Positions 9,240 through 18,067 of a stretch of 64,000 bases of DNA are shown here, in pieces. Origin of the DNA: Achromobacter sp. UMC71 (GTDB taxonomy: Bacteria; Pseudomonadota; Gammaproteobacteria; Burkholderiales; Burkholderiaceae_B); assembly GCF_014170305.1 (NCBI RefSeq), contig NZ_LZZT01000047.1, forward strand, positions 281,879-345,878, written 5' to 3'. The notes under the pieces are model-generated. The model made no database searches, was not told the origin of the DNA, and was given only the letters and a program-made list of their open reading frames with translations. How positions within the stretch are numbered: the stretch's first letter is position 1; each line of letters opens with the position of its first letter. The position numbers and the translations under genes are program-made.

Positions 9240-11681
9240 ATGCCCCCGCGTTTTCCCCGTCTGCGCACCAGCGCGTCCCGTCGCGCCCTATGCGGCGCTC
9301 GCGCGTTCGCGCTGCCGCTGGCTGCCCTGGCCGCGCCCGTCCATGCGCAGACGTCCGCCGCGCCGGTCGCGGTGGCGATCGAACCCGGCCCGCTCAGCGC
9401 CGCATTGTCGGCCTACGCCGCGCGCGCCGGCGTGCTGCTGTCGTTCGATCCGGCGCTGACGCGAGACCTGCGCACGGCGGGGCTCCAAGGCAGCTATGGC
9501 TTCGAAGAGGGCTTGCGCAAGCTGCTGGACGGCAGCGGGCTGGAGCCCTTGCGGCGGGCCGACGGCGGCTACACGCTGCGCCGCCAGCCCCAGGCTGACG
9601 TGACCGCGCTGCCCGTCGTCACCGTGACGGGCAGCCGCGACGGCGACGCGGTCAGCGAAGGCACCGGTTCGTACACGACGCGGGCCGCCTCGTCCGCGAC
9701 CCGCATGGACTTGTCCCTGCGCGAGACCCCCCAGTCGGTCAGCGTCGTCACCCGGCAGCAGATGGACGACCAGAATCTGACGACCCTGGACGACGTGTTG
9801 CGCCAGACCCCAGGCGTCGTGGCGGACAAGCAGGACGAACGCGTCACCATCACGTCGCGCGGCTTCGCCATGAACACCATGATCGATGGCGTGCCCACGT
9901 TCGCGTTCAAGACGCCCGCGGCCGAGGTCGGCATGATCAACACCGTCATCTACGACCGCATTGAAGTCGTGCGCGGCGCGGCCGGCCTGCTCAATGGGGT
10001 GGGAGAGCCGGGCGGTTCGATCAACCTGATCCGCAAGCGGCCCACCAGCGAATTCGCCGGCCATGTCACTGCCGGCGCGGGCCGCTGGAATAGCTACAAC
10101 CTGGAGATGGACCTGGGCGGGCCGCTCAACAGTTCCGGTTCCGTGCGCGGCCGGGCCATCGCCTCGCGCACCGCGGGCGACAGCTTCATCGACAAGCGCA
10201 AGCGGTCCGACGATGTTTTCTACGGCATCCTTGAGGCGGATATCACGCCCAACACGCTGTTGAGCGTGGGCTTCGAACATCAAAAGACCGCCATCGACGG
10301 CGCCAACTTCGGCCAGGCGCCCCTGTTCTACAGCGACGGCACGCGTACCGACTTTCCACGCTCGTTCAACCCCGGCACCCCATGGAGCCAGTGGGACATG
10401 TACAGCGACAAGATTTTCGTCACGCTGGACCATCGCTTCGACAACGGCTGGCGCGTCAAGATGGACGCGAGCCGTCTGAAGAACGAGCGCCGGGCGGTCT
10501 GGGGCTACCTGTTCGAATACTTCCCTGTAGAACAGAACGGCGATTCCACCATCGAGATTCGCAAGAATCCGGCCAACTCCACCAACAAGTCCTTTGACCT
10601 GTACGCCACCGGTCCCTTCCAGGCATTCGGCAGAGAGCATCAGGCGTCGTTGGGCGTGAGCGTCAATGACTACACCAGCGAGCTGAACCTGGATTCGGCC
10701 AACCCCAACGGCTGGGACCGCCGGCCGCTCAATTTCTATCAGCTGCAGAATTTTCCCAAGCCCAGCCAGTTCTACACCTTCTACAACACCTTCCTGGACG
10801 CCAAGGAAACCGCCGTCTACGGCTCCGCCCGCCTGAAAATCGCCGAACCCCTGTCATTCGTGCTGGGCGGCCGCGCCACCTGGTACGAAGAAAAATCCAA
10901 GTCCTACAACGGCCCCGCCAATCTCTGGACGACCAACCCTACCGCCAAGGCGAACGGCGAATTCACGCCCTATGCCGGTACGGTGCTGGACCTGAACGAC
11001 ACGTTCTCGGCCTACGCCAGCTATACGCGGATCTTCATTCCCCGCACCGAACGCGACGCTACCAATGCGTTGCTGCCGCCGCAAACCGGCAAGAACTACG
11101 AACTGGGCCTCAAGGGCGAGCACCTGGACGGCAAGCTCAACACCAGCTTCGCCGTCTTTCGCACCCAGGAAGCCAACGTGCCGGTCGAAGACCCCAGCGG
11201 CACGCCGTTGCCGGACGGCAGCACCCCGTACCGTTCCGTGGCGGGTGCGCGCAGCAAGGGTTTTGAGGTGACGGTGGCCGGCGAGGTCGCGCGGGGCTTG
11301 CAGCTGATGGGCGGATATACCTACTTCGCCAAGCGCGACAACGAAGGCGCCTTGCTGTTGCCGAATTACCCCGAGCGTCTGTTCCGGGTGGCGGCCAGCT
11401 ATCGCCTGCCCGGGGCATGGAACAAGCTCACGGTCGGCGCCAGCGTGAACTACCAGAGCGGGATCTATTACGACGAATCCAGCGGCCTGGGCCGCGCGAC
11501 GCAGGGCGGGGTGACGGTGTTGGGGCTGATGGCCCGCTATGAATTCAGCCGGCAGGTTGCCGCGTCGATCAACATCGATAACTTGACGGACAAGCGGTAC
11601 TACAGCGGGCTGGGCGGATACAACGGGTACAACTACGGGACGCCCCGCAATGTGTGGATGAAGGTCAGCTACAAGTTCTAG
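9240..11681 (+). CDS. TonB-dependent siderophore receptor with STN signalling domain (cassette 1)
   Basis: This outer-membrane receptor of 813 residues belongs to the FpvA/FhuE-type transducer class. A cleavable signal peptide ends near PVHAQTS. An STN domain follows (VAIEPGPLSAALSAYAARAGVLLSFDP), then a TonB-box-like LPVVTVTGSRD. The plug begins at RMDLSLRETPQSVSVVTRQQ, and a 22-strand type barrel ends in the terminal aromatic VSYKF. I use the ATG at 9240 because GGAG sits nine bases upstream; an in-frame TTG at 9225 is less likely. The STN domain would contact the FecR product. The ligand, probably a ferric hydroxamate or mixed siderophore, cannot be read from sequence. Confidence 0.92.
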   Translation: MPPRFPRLRTSASRRALCGARAFALPLAALAAPVHAQTSAAPVAVAIEPGPLSAALSAYAARAGVLLSFDPALTRDLRTAGLQGSYGFEEGLRKLLDGSGLEPLRRADGGYTLRRQPQADVTALPVVTVTGSRDGDAVSEGTGSYTTRAASSATRMDLSLRETPQSVSVVTRQQMDDQNLTTLDDVLRQTPGVVADKQDERVTITSRGFAMNTMIDGVPTFAFKTPAAEVGMINTVIYDRIEVVRGAAGLLNGVGEPGGSINLIRKRPTSEFAGHVTAGAGRWNSYNLEMDLGGPLNSSGSVRGRAIASRTAGDSFIDKRKRSDDVFYGILEADITPNTLLSVGFEHQKTAIDGANFGQAPLFYSDGTRTDFPRSFNPGTPWSQWDMYSDKIFVTLDHRFDNGWRVKMDASRLKNERRAVWGYLFEYFPVEQNGDSTIEIRKNPANSTNKSFDLYATGPFQAFGREHQASLGVSVNDYTSELNLDSANPNGWDRRPLNFYQLQNFPKPSQFYTFYNTFLDAKETAVYGSARLKIAEPLSFVLGGRATWYEEKSKSYNGPANLWTTNPTAKANGEFTPYAGTVLDLNDTFSAYASYTRIFIPRTERDATNALLPPQTGKNYELGLKGEHLDGKLNTSFAVFRTQEANVPVEDPSGTPLPDGSTPYRSVAGARSKGFEVTVAGEVARGLQLMGGYTYFAKRDNEGALLLPNYPERLFRVAASYRLPGAWNKLTVGASVNYQSGIYYDESSGLGRATQGGVTVLGLMARYEFSRQVAASINIDNLTDKRYYSGLGGYNGYNYGTPRNVWMKVSYKF

Positions 11682-11739
11682 CGGACCACGCCGGGGCCGG
11701 ATGACGGGGAACGGAGGCGGACGGATTGTTCGCTTCCAT

Positions 11740-11758
11740 CAATAATGATTACAATTCC
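11740..11758. promoter_or_regulatory. Fur box upstream of the second ECF sigma gene
   Basis: CAATAATGATTACAATTCC resembles the 19-bp Fur consensus, including the core ATAATGAT. It lies about 40 bases before the sigma-factor ATG at 11795 and fits iron repression of cassette 2. Confidence 0.65.
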
Positions 11759-11794
11759 CATTTCCGAAAATCTGAAAGCAGTCACCCCACGGCC

Positions 11795-12322
11795 ATGTCG
11801 TCCACGGAATCCCTGGAGCACCGCGAGCTTGGCAGGCTCTATCGCGATCATCATGGCTGGCTGCGCGGTTGGCTGCTGCGGCGCTTGAGCGTGCCGGCCG
11901 AAGCGGCCGATCTGGCGCAGGACACGTTCCTGCGCCTGCTGGCCTCGCCCGCGTCCATGGCACAGTTGCAGGGCATCCGCCAGCCGCGCAGTTTCCTGGC
12001 AACGGTGGCACAGCGCACCTTGGTGGACCACATCCGCCGCCAGGTGCTGGAGCGCGCCTGGCTCGAAACCTTGGCGCAGCAGCCCGAAGCCAGCGCGATC
12101 TCTCCCGAGACGCAGGCCATCCTGCTGGAAACCATCCGCGAGATCGATGCAATGCTGTGCGGCCTGGGCGACAAGGTACGGCGCGCCTTCCTGATGTCGC
12201 AGCTCGAAGGCGCCAGCTATGCCGAGATCGCGTCCGCCCTGGGGGTGACCGTCAGTTCCGTCAAGAAGTACATGGCGCGCGCCACCGAGCATTGCCTTGT
12301 GTACGCGCTGGCCAGGCAGTAG
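11795..12322 (+). CDS. FecI-family ECF RNA polymerase sigma factor (cassette 2)
   Basis: This 175-residue ECF sigma factor is paralogous to the one at 7693. Region 2 contains LYRDHHGWLRGWLLRRL and AADLAQDTFLRLL. Region 4 contains IDAMLCGLGDKVRRAFLMSQ and the helix-turn-helix SYAEIASALGVTVSSVKKYMA. I use the ATG at 11795; an in-frame TTG at 11726 would place the Fur box inside the coding region. The FecR gene begins six bases after its stop. It is predicted to transcribe the receptor gene at 13368 once released by its FecR partner. Confidence 0.92.
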   Translation: MSSTESLEHRELGRLYRDHHGWLRGWLLRRLSVPAEAADLAQDTFLRLLASPASMAQLQGIRQPRSFLATVAQRTLVDHIRRQVLERAWLETLAQQPEASAISPETQAILLETIREIDAMLCGLGDKVRRAFLMSQLEGASYAEIASALGVTVSSVKKYMARATEHCLVYALARQ

Positions 12323-12328
12323 ACGGCC

Positions 12329-13279
12329 ATGGCGGACAAGACCATTTCGGCCGCGGCGCAGTGGTATGCGCGGCTGTGCGCGGATGACGTCACCCCTGCG
12401 GACGTGGCGGCGCATGGCCGTTGGCTGGCCGCCGACCCGGAACACGCGCGCGTCTGGCGCCAGGTCGAACGCCTGCGCGGCACCCTGGGGGCGGCGCCCG
12501 CGCGCCTGGCGGCCGATACCCTGAACCGGGTCGATCACCACTTTTCGCGCCGTCGCGCGTTGCTGCGCAATGGCCTGGGCGCCGTGGCGCTGTTCGGGAT
12601 TGGCGGCCTGTTGGCCTGGCGCGCCTTGCCGGTGGACGGGATGCTGGCCGACTATCGCACCGGCACGGGTGAACGCCGCGAACTGCGGATGGCGGACGGC
12701 ACCCTGCTGTGGCTGGACAGCGCCAGCGCGGTGGACGTCAAGATCGATACGCACGGCCGCCAGATCATCGTCCATTCGGGTGAAATCCTGATCGACACCG
12801 AACACGCGGCGCGGGGCCTGCCGCCGCTGCGTGTCGCCACCGTGCACGGCGCCGTGCGCCCGCTGGGCACGCGCTTCATCGTCAATCGCCAGGAAGGCCA
12901 GACGCAGGTGGCCGTGCTGCGCCATGCCGTGGCGCTGCAAGCGGCGGCGGGCGGCGACGAGGTGATCCTGCAAGCCGGCGAGCAGGGCACCCTGGAGTCC
13001 TCGGGCGCCCGTCACACAGGCGCCGTCATTGGTGAACCAGACGCCTGGACGCGGGGCTTGCTGATCGTGGATAACTGGCGGCTGGGCGACCTTATCGACC
13101 AGTTGGACCGTTACCGTTTCGGCCGGCTGCGGTGCGACGACGCCGTGGCTTCCTTGCGCGTATCCGGCGCGTTCCCCATCGACGACACCGACCGGGCGCT
13201 GGCCGCCGTCGAGCGGGCACTCCCGGTCCGGATATCGCATTTCACCCGCTACTACGTCCGCGTGGCGGCGCGCGGCTGA
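12329..13279 (+). CDS. FecR-family anti-sigma / transmembrane signal transducer (cassette 2)
   Basis: The protein has 316 residues. A DUF4880-like N-terminal domain (AAQWYARLCADDVTPADVAAHGRWLAADPEHARVW, quoted only as landmarks) precedes a hydrophobic segment near ALFGIGGLLAWRALPV that crosses the inner membrane. The FecR domain follows with TGERRELRMADGTLLWLDSAS and SGEILIDTE. The C-terminal part (VSGAFPIDDTDRALAAVERALP) is STN-like. It should hold or activate the adjacent sigma factor depending on receptor occupancy. It is co-transcribed with that sigma gene and is similar in layout to the FecR at 8196. Confidence 0.9.
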   Translation: MADKTISAAAQWYARLCADDVTPADVAAHGRWLAADPEHARVWRQVERLRGTLGAAPARLAADTLNRVDHHFSRRRALLRNGLGAVALFGIGGLLAWRALPVDGMLADYRTGTGERRELRMADGTLLWLDSASAVDVKIDTHGRQIIVHSGEILIDTEHAARGLPPLRVATVHGAVRPLGTRFIVNRQEGQTQVAVLRHAVALQAAAGGDEVILQAGEQGTLESSGARHTGAVIGEPDAWTRGLLIVDNWRLGDLIDQLDRYRFGRLRCDDAVASLRVSGAFPIDDTDRALAAVERALPVRISHFTRYYVRVAARG

Positions 13280-13280
13280 T

Positions 13281-13318
13281 TAATTTTCCAGAGGCATTGT
13301 CCTTTTTCCGTGCTCGTC
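13281..13318 (+). promoter_or_regulatory. Putative ECF sigma promoter for TonB receptor 2
   Basis: TAATTT at 13281 followed 21 bases later by CTTTTTCCGTGCTC matches, with one-base spacing change, the sequence before the first receptor at 9164-9195. The conservation in otherwise dissimilar intergenic DNA is the evidence. Confidence 0.4.
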
Positions 13319-13367
13319 CGACTTAGCAGGGATCACGTCGGATTCAAGTCACGGAAAACCTTTGTTC

Positions 13368-15815
13368 ATGTCCTCTACTACTGCTTCCTGCCGCCCCTTC
13401 CTTGCTTTGGCGCCGTTGGCGCGGGCCATCCTGATTGCCGCGATGGCGGTCAGTGCTGCGCCTGACGCATTGGCGCAAGCCGCGCCCAATGTCGAGACCG
13501 CCCGCCACTATGACATTGCGCCGGGGCCGCTGGGCCTGGCGCTGAGCCGGTTCGCCGCCCAGGCGGGCGTGGTGTTGTCGTTCGACGCGCAACTGACCCA
13601 GGGCAAGCAAAGCGCCGGGCTGCAAGGCGGCTATGGCGTTGCTGCAGGCTTGGCGGCCATGCTGGCCGGCACCGGCCTGGAGGCCATCAACCAGGGGGCC
13701 AACAACTACGGTCTGCGCATCGCCGGTACGCAGACGCTGGCGCCGGTGGAAGTGCTGGGCTCGCGCGAACCGGGGCCCAGCGAAGCAACGGATTCGTACA
13801 CCGTCGGCTTGTCCACCACCGCCACCCGGCTGCCGATGACCCTGCGCGAAACGCCGCAGTCCGTGTCGGTCATGACGCGCCAGCGTATGACGGACCAGGG
13901 CCTGAACACCCTGGAAGACGCCATTGCCAACACGCCCGGCCTGACCTTCAAGAAGAAGGGATCGGCCGATGACAACGAGAAAGGCCTGTATGCGCGCGGC
14001 ATGGAAATCACCAACATGCAGGTGGACGGCGTGCCGACGCACAAGGATTTCAACGCCTTGGGCCTGGACACCGCGCTGTACGACCGGATCGAGGTCGTCC
14101 GGGGATCCACCGGCTTGCTCAGCGGCGCGGGCAATCCCGCGGCGTCGATCAACCTGGTGCGCAAGCGGCCCACCCGGGAATTCGAGGCCGCCGCTGGCGT
14201 CACGGTGGGTTCGTGGGACTACAAGCGCACCGAGTTCGATCTGGGCAGCCCGCTGGACGAAGCCGGCAAGCTGCGCGGGCGATTGGTCGGCGCATGGCAG
14301 GAAGGCGGTTCGTTCATCGACCGTGTCAAACAGGATTCGCAACTGCTCTATGGCGTGGTCGAAGCCGACCTGGCCGAGCGCACCTTGTTGACGCTGGGTG
14401 CGGAATACCAGCGCAGGAAATGCACCGCGTGCTCGTACTTCGGCTTTCCCGCCGTATATGCGGACGGCTCGGAGACGGATTTTCCCCAGCGTTTCAACTC
14501 GGCCACCAACTGGAGCCGCCAGGAACGCACGCGCTATAACGTCTTTGCCACGCTGGACCACGAGTTTGCGCCCCTGTGGAAAGGATCGGTCACCCTGTCG
14601 CGCACCGGCGACGACAACGATCGCACCTACGGCTGGTTCAGCAGCAATGGCTGGGCCAACCCGCAGACGGGGCAGGGCGCTTCGGTCTGGGTCGCGAAAT
14701 GGCCTATTCCCAAGACCCAGAACGCCGTGGATGCCAGCCTGTCCGGCGCCTTCAACGCGCTCGGTCGCCAGCACGACCTGGTGTTGGGCGTCAACGCGTC
14801 CCGCACCAAGGCGGACTACGACACCTATCCGCTGTGGCTGGCGCCCGGCTATGACCCCAAGATTCCGGACATCCGTGCGTGGAACGGCGATATGCCCGAG
14901 CCGGATTGGCAGTCGACCGGCAAGCGCTATTACACCGAGAAGCAAGCGTCGATCTATGGCGCCGTGCGCCTGCGTCCCACCGAGGCCTTGTCGTTGGTGC
15001 TCGGGTCACGCGTGACGTGGTGGGACCAGCAAGCTTCCTATGCCTATACCGATGGCTCGTCCTATCCGGACAACATGCGCGAGCAAGGCGTCTACACGCC
15101 CTATGCCGGGGTGGTCTATGACCTGACCCGCAACCTGTCCGCCTACGCCAGCTACACCAGCATCTTCCTGCCGCAACAGGCGCAGAGCGTGTCGGGCAGT
15201 GTGTTGGCGCCCATCAAGGGCAACACCTATGAAGTCGGGCTGAAGACGACGCTGATGGACGGCCGCTTGAATGGATCGCTGGCCCTGTTCCGTACCCGGC
15301 AAGACAATTACGCGATGCTGGACGGCGATCGCCTGGCGCCCAACGGCGACAGCGCGTTCGTTGCCGCCGACGGCGCGGTGATGCGCGGCGTGGAAGCCGA
15401 GGTGAGCGGCGAGCTCACGCCGGGCTGGCAGACGCAGCTGTCGTACGCCTATGTGGACCGCAGGCTGCCCCAGGGCTTTACGACGCAGGTGGGTCTGCCG
15501 CGCCACATCGCCAAGCTGTACACCACCTACCGCCTGCCCGGCGACTGGAGCGCCTTGACGGTGGGTGGTGGCGTGCGCTGGGAAAGCCAGAGCGGCTATT
15601 CCAGCCGCGGACCCGGCGGTCGGCAGGCCGAGGCATCGCAAAGCGCCTATGCGCTGCTGGACTTGATGGCGCGCTATCAGTTCAACCGCCAGTGGTCCGC
15701 CACGCTGAATTTGAACAACGTGCTGGACAAGAAGTACTACGCCAGCACCAACGTCTACAGCAATTACTACGGCGCGCCATTCAGCGCGATGCTGGGGGTG
15801 AATTACCGGTATTGA
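13368..15815 (+). CDS. TonB-dependent siderophore receptor with STN signalling domain (cassette 2)
   Basis: This outer-membrane receptor has 815 residues from the ATG at 13368. After a signal peptide ending near PDALAQA comes an STN domain (HYDIAPGPLGLALSRFAAQ), then a TonB-box-like region (LAPVEVLGSRE). The plug contains LPMTLRETPQSVSVMTRQR, and the barrel ends in VNYRY. It is a paralogue of the receptor at 9240. The barrel contains a Cys pair (RRKCTACSYFGF), also seen in some FhuE/FpvA-type receptors. It probably imports a different ferric siderophore and signals through the FecR just upstream. Its 3' end overlaps a small minus-strand reading frame. Confidence 0.92.
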   Translation: MSSTTASCRPFLALAPLARAILIAAMAVSAAPDALAQAAPNVETARHYDIAPGPLGLALSRFAAQAGVVLSFDAQLTQGKQSAGLQGGYGVAAGLAAMLAGTGLEAINQGANNYGLRIAGTQTLAPVEVLGSREPGPSEATDSYTVGLSTTATRLPMTLRETPQSVSVMTRQRMTDQGLNTLEDAIANTPGLTFKKKGSADDNEKGLYARGMEITNMQVDGVPTHKDFNALGLDTALYDRIEVVRGSTGLLSGAGNPAASINLVRKRPTREFEAAAGVTVGSWDYKRTEFDLGSPLDEAGKLRGRLVGAWQEGGSFIDRVKQDSQLLYGVVEADLAERTLLTLGAEYQRRKCTACSYFGFPAVYADGSETDFPQRFNSATNWSRQERTRYNVFATLDHEFAPLWKGSVTLSRTGDDNDRTYGWFSSNGWANPQTGQGASVWVAKWPIPKTQNAVDASLSGAFNALGRQHDLVLGVNASRTKADYDTYPLWLAPGYDPKIPDIRAWNGDMPEPDWQSTGKRYYTEKQASIYGAVRLRPTEALSLVLGSRVTWWDQQASYAYTDGSSYPDNMREQGVYTPYAGVVYDLTRNLSAYASYTSIFLPQQAQSVSGSVLAPIKGNTYEVGLKTTLMDGRLNGSLALFRTRQDNYAMLDGDRLAPNGDSAFVAADGAVMRGVEAEVSGELTPGWQTQLSYAYVDRRLPQGFTTQVGLPRHIAKLYTTYRLPGDWSALTVGGGVRWESQSGYSSRGPGGRQAEASQSAYALLDLMARYQFNRQWSATLNLNNVLDKKYYASTNVYSNYYGAPFSAMLGVNYRY

Positions 15816-15900
15816 GCCGGGCCAGGTCTTCGCCCAGCGTCTGGACCAGGGTGTCGGCGGCCAGTTTCTTCAGGGCTTGGGTGTGATTGATTGCGGTCAT
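15781..15900 (-). CDS. Small hypothetical protein (39 aa) downstream of the DUF4262 gene
   Basis: This short frame begins MTAINHTQALKKLAADTLVQ and ends with SPPASR. An AAGGA ribosome-site-like sequence lies about ten bases before its ATG. It starts seven bases after the DUF4262 stop, suggesting an operon. Its last 35 bases overlap the end of the TonB receptor on the other strand. The sequence is predicted to form an amphipathic helix. No family is recognised, and it could be a chance frame. Confidence 0.4.
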   Translation of the reverse strand: MTAINHTQALKKLAADTLVQTLGEDLARLNTGNSPPASR

Positions 15901-15907
15901 GCCGGGA

Positions 15908-16447
15908 TCATCCTTGGGGTGAGTCAGGCGTCGCGGCGGGCCAGGCCCAGCCATTTTCCGACAGGTCTGGCTGCAGCGCCTTGAACGAGGCGTCGGCCCC
16001 TGCCTGTCCGGGGAACACGCCGGCCTTGTCGGGCCAGAACAGCTGCACGCAGGGAAAGTCGTCGCCGCCGTGGAACCAGCGGTTCCAACCCAGGTGGTCG
16101 GGGTAGTGGGACTTGTCGACCGGCACGAGCAGGGCGTTGAAGCCGCGGAACAGGGTGTCGGTGGGCACACCGATGGGCGGCGGGTTGCCGGCCTCGATCA
16201 TCCGATAGAGGTTCCACAGCACGTCGTGGGTGACTTCGCGTGGCAGGGAAAAGACGATGACCTCGGGAAATCCATGGCCGACCCAGAATCCCGTGGTGAA
16301 GGAGAAGCCCGGCTCGTCGTCTTCGGCGAAGATCTCGGTGCGAAACCAGCCGTGCTCGCGGATCTGGTTGACGAAGCGTTGCTCGTCGGCGTCCAGGACG
16401 TCGGCGGGGGCATCCAGGGCGGTGGCGATGTCGGGGATGGGGGGCAT
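15908..16447 (-). CDS. DUF4262 domain-containing protein
   Basis: This 179-residue protein matches the DUF4262 pattern: an early DADEQRFVNQIREHGWFRTEIF, then the aromatic FSFTTGFWVGHGFPEVIVFSL, and later HYPDHLGWNRWF followed by FPCVQLFWPDKAGVFP. It has no signal peptide or membrane segment, so it is cytoplasmic. The biochemical function of DUF4262 is unknown. The start has a GGAA about eight bases upstream. A 39-residue frame follows in the same direction and may be co-transcribed. Confidence 0.8.
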   Translation of the reverse strand: MPPIPDIATALDAPADVLDADEQRFVNQIREHGWFRTEIFAEDDEPGFSFTTGFWVGHGFPEVIVFSLPREVTHDVLWNLYRMIEAGNPPPIGVPTDTLFRGFNALLVPVDKSHYPDHLGWNRWFHGGDDFPCVQLFWPDKAGVFPGQAGADASFKALQPDLSENGWAWPAATPDSPQG

Positions 16448-16635
16448 GCGGTTTCCGTGGGGTGGGCGAGCGCTGGGCGGTACGGGAAATCATACCTACC
16501 CAGCTCCTCTGCCAGGGGGGCGACGTGATCTCGTGGCGTGGCAGGCGGATAGCGGACAGTTCTGTAAACTTGCCTGCGTCTTGCCTGCGTCTTGCCCGGC
16601 GTCGGCCGCCTTTTCTCTCCTTCGACCGCTATCCG

Positions 16636-17691
16636 ATGACCACTTCCCACGCCGCTCTCGCCGACGCCCTGCGCGCACCGGTAGGTTCCCCCGCTGAATT
16701 GGATACGCTGGAAAAATTCTTCCAGCGCCCCGAGGTCAGCGCGTTCTACGCCGAAGCCCAGGAACCCGGCGAGACCGGCGCCGCGTTGCAATTCTGCGCC
16801 GGCCTGTTGCCTACCCTGCATCCCAGCCGTGCGGCGGGGTTGGCGCTGATGTGCGGATCCCTGGTGGAAGACGGCGCCGATCCCGTCATCCTGTTCCCGA
16901 CGCTGCAAGCGCTGCTGCGCCCCTGGCTGGAAACGCTGCGGCCATACTGCGCCCAGGAAGTGGAAGCGGACGACGACGAGGTCGAAGAGGCTGACCGCCA
17001 GGCCTGGGCCGACGCGCAGGCGCGGCTGGCGGCGGTGCCGCAAGACCAGCGCTGGGAAGTCGATGCGCTGCAGGAGGCCGTGGACACGCTGGTGCTGCCG
17101 ATGATGGCGATGGTGATGCGCGACCGCCGCAACCATCAGGCCTTGATCGACGACGATGCGCTGCTGGAATGGCTGTACGCGATGACGACAATGAACGACA
17201 GCCTGCCGTTCGAACAGCTGCATTTTTTGTGGCTGGCATCGCGCATCAGCTACGAGGACGAGCTGGTGGTGGTATTGCCGATGTCCGGGACGGGCTTCGT
17301 GGCGCGGGCGCATGGCATCAACAACAACTTCCATGCCTTCACGCTGCTGCAGATCCTGATCGGCGAGCATGCCCAGGCGTTGGGCGTGCGGCGCGAGATC
17401 GCGCCGCGCGAACCGGACGCGGATCGGGACAGCGCGGATTTCCAATGGCTGCAGGCGGACGCCTATGCCGGCGGTGCGTTGCAGAACATCATGCGTTTGG
17501 CCTGGGGCGAGGGTGCGTTGCGCGATAACCACGCCAAGGGCGGCAAGCGGGTACTGATCGCGCTGGAAACGGACGAAGGCATCAAGCGCAACTGGTCGGG
17601 CTTCAATGGCGCGATCCACGACGCGCAACAACCGTCGATGACGTTCATGCGGTACCTGACGCCGGACGAGGTGGCGGCCTATTTGGCGTGA
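16636..17691 (+). CDS. Conserved hypothetical protein, 351 aa
   Basis: I do not recognise this protein. From the ATG at 16636 (MTTSHAALADALRAPVG) it is soluble and acidic. A charged stretch near residues 112-122 (EVEADDDEVEEADRQ) precedes a helical region. The C-terminal half has a more folded look, with ELVVVLPMSGTGFVARAHGI and NNNFHAFTLLQILIGEHA. There is no signal peptide or transmembrane segment. The frame could extend upstream to 16462, but that part has poor coding character and overlaps the promoter region of the divergent DUF4262 gene. Confidence 0.7.
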   Translation: MTTSHAALADALRAPVGSPAELDTLEKFFQRPEVSAFYAEAQEPGETGAALQFCAGLLPTLHPSRAAGLALMCGSLVEDGADPVILFPTLQALLRPWLETLRPYCAQEVEADDDEVEEADRQAWADAQARLAAVPQDQRWEVDALQEAVDTLVLPMMAMVMRDRRNHQALIDDDALLEWLYAMTTMNDSLPFEQLHFLWLASRISYEDELVVVLPMSGTGFVARAHGINNNFHAFTLLQILIGEHAQALGVRREIAPREPDADRDSADFQWLQADAYAGGALQNIMRLAWGEGALRDNHAKGGKRVLIALETDEGIKRNWSGFNGAIHDAQQPSMTFMRYLTPDEVAAYLA

Positions 17692-17694
17692 CGC

Positions 17695-17850
17695 CGCCCC
17701 GACGAGCGGCGTGCCAAAGTTGGCGCGCACGACGACGTCGTAGCGGTTGGCCAGCCAGACATCGTCCTTGAAGCCGATGATCTTGCCGCGAAAGCGCCGG
17801 ACGACGATCAATACCAAGGTATATGTCCCCTGGCCTGTTTGGAACGCCAA
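17695..17850 (-). pseudogene. Coding-like remnant fragment on the minus strand
   Basis: Read on the minus strand this stretch gives a natural-looking peptide including VLIVVRRFRGKIIG, FKDDVWLANRYDVVV and RANFGTPLVG. Its third codon positions are almost all G or C, as in real genes here. It has no stop before running antisense into the gene at 16636 and no convincing start. It may be the stub of a deleted gene. The rest of the gap to 18067 holds one inverted repeat (17811-17822) and nothing else I can name. Confidence 0.3.
17811..17822. promoter_or_regulatory. Inverted repeat ATACC-AA-GGTAT
   Basis: ATACCAAGGTAT is a 5-2-5 inverted repeat in the gap before the Mg2+ ATPase cluster. The same dyad, longer (GTATACC-TT-GGTATAC), occurs at 21837 upstream of the FixJ-type kinase gene. 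It is a candidate operator. Confidence 0.35.
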
Positions 17851-18067
17851 GCCAGTCCTACACTCCCGCTTGTCGCAAACCTAAAGGAGCCCGCCGTGGA
17901 AGACGACGGAAGTACCAGAACCTACGGCGCATGCCGGGCATGACGGGTCTGCACGCCTTTTCTTGCCAGCCGCCGCGCGCAATCCCGTCTTTCTGACGGC
18001 GCCGCAGCGCTACGCATGCGCCACTTGAACGCCTTCGGGCGGATCGTCCTGCATTCAGGAGACGCGC

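Noticed and set aside
11726..11794. Longer version of the cassette-2 sigma factor from a TTG at 11726
   Set aside because: The added residues are not sigma-like and would place the Fur box inside the coding region; the ATG at 11795 is better.
16462..16635. N-terminal extension of the 351-residue unknown protein
   Set aside because: No ribosome site, irregular composition, and it fills the promoter space of two divergent genes.
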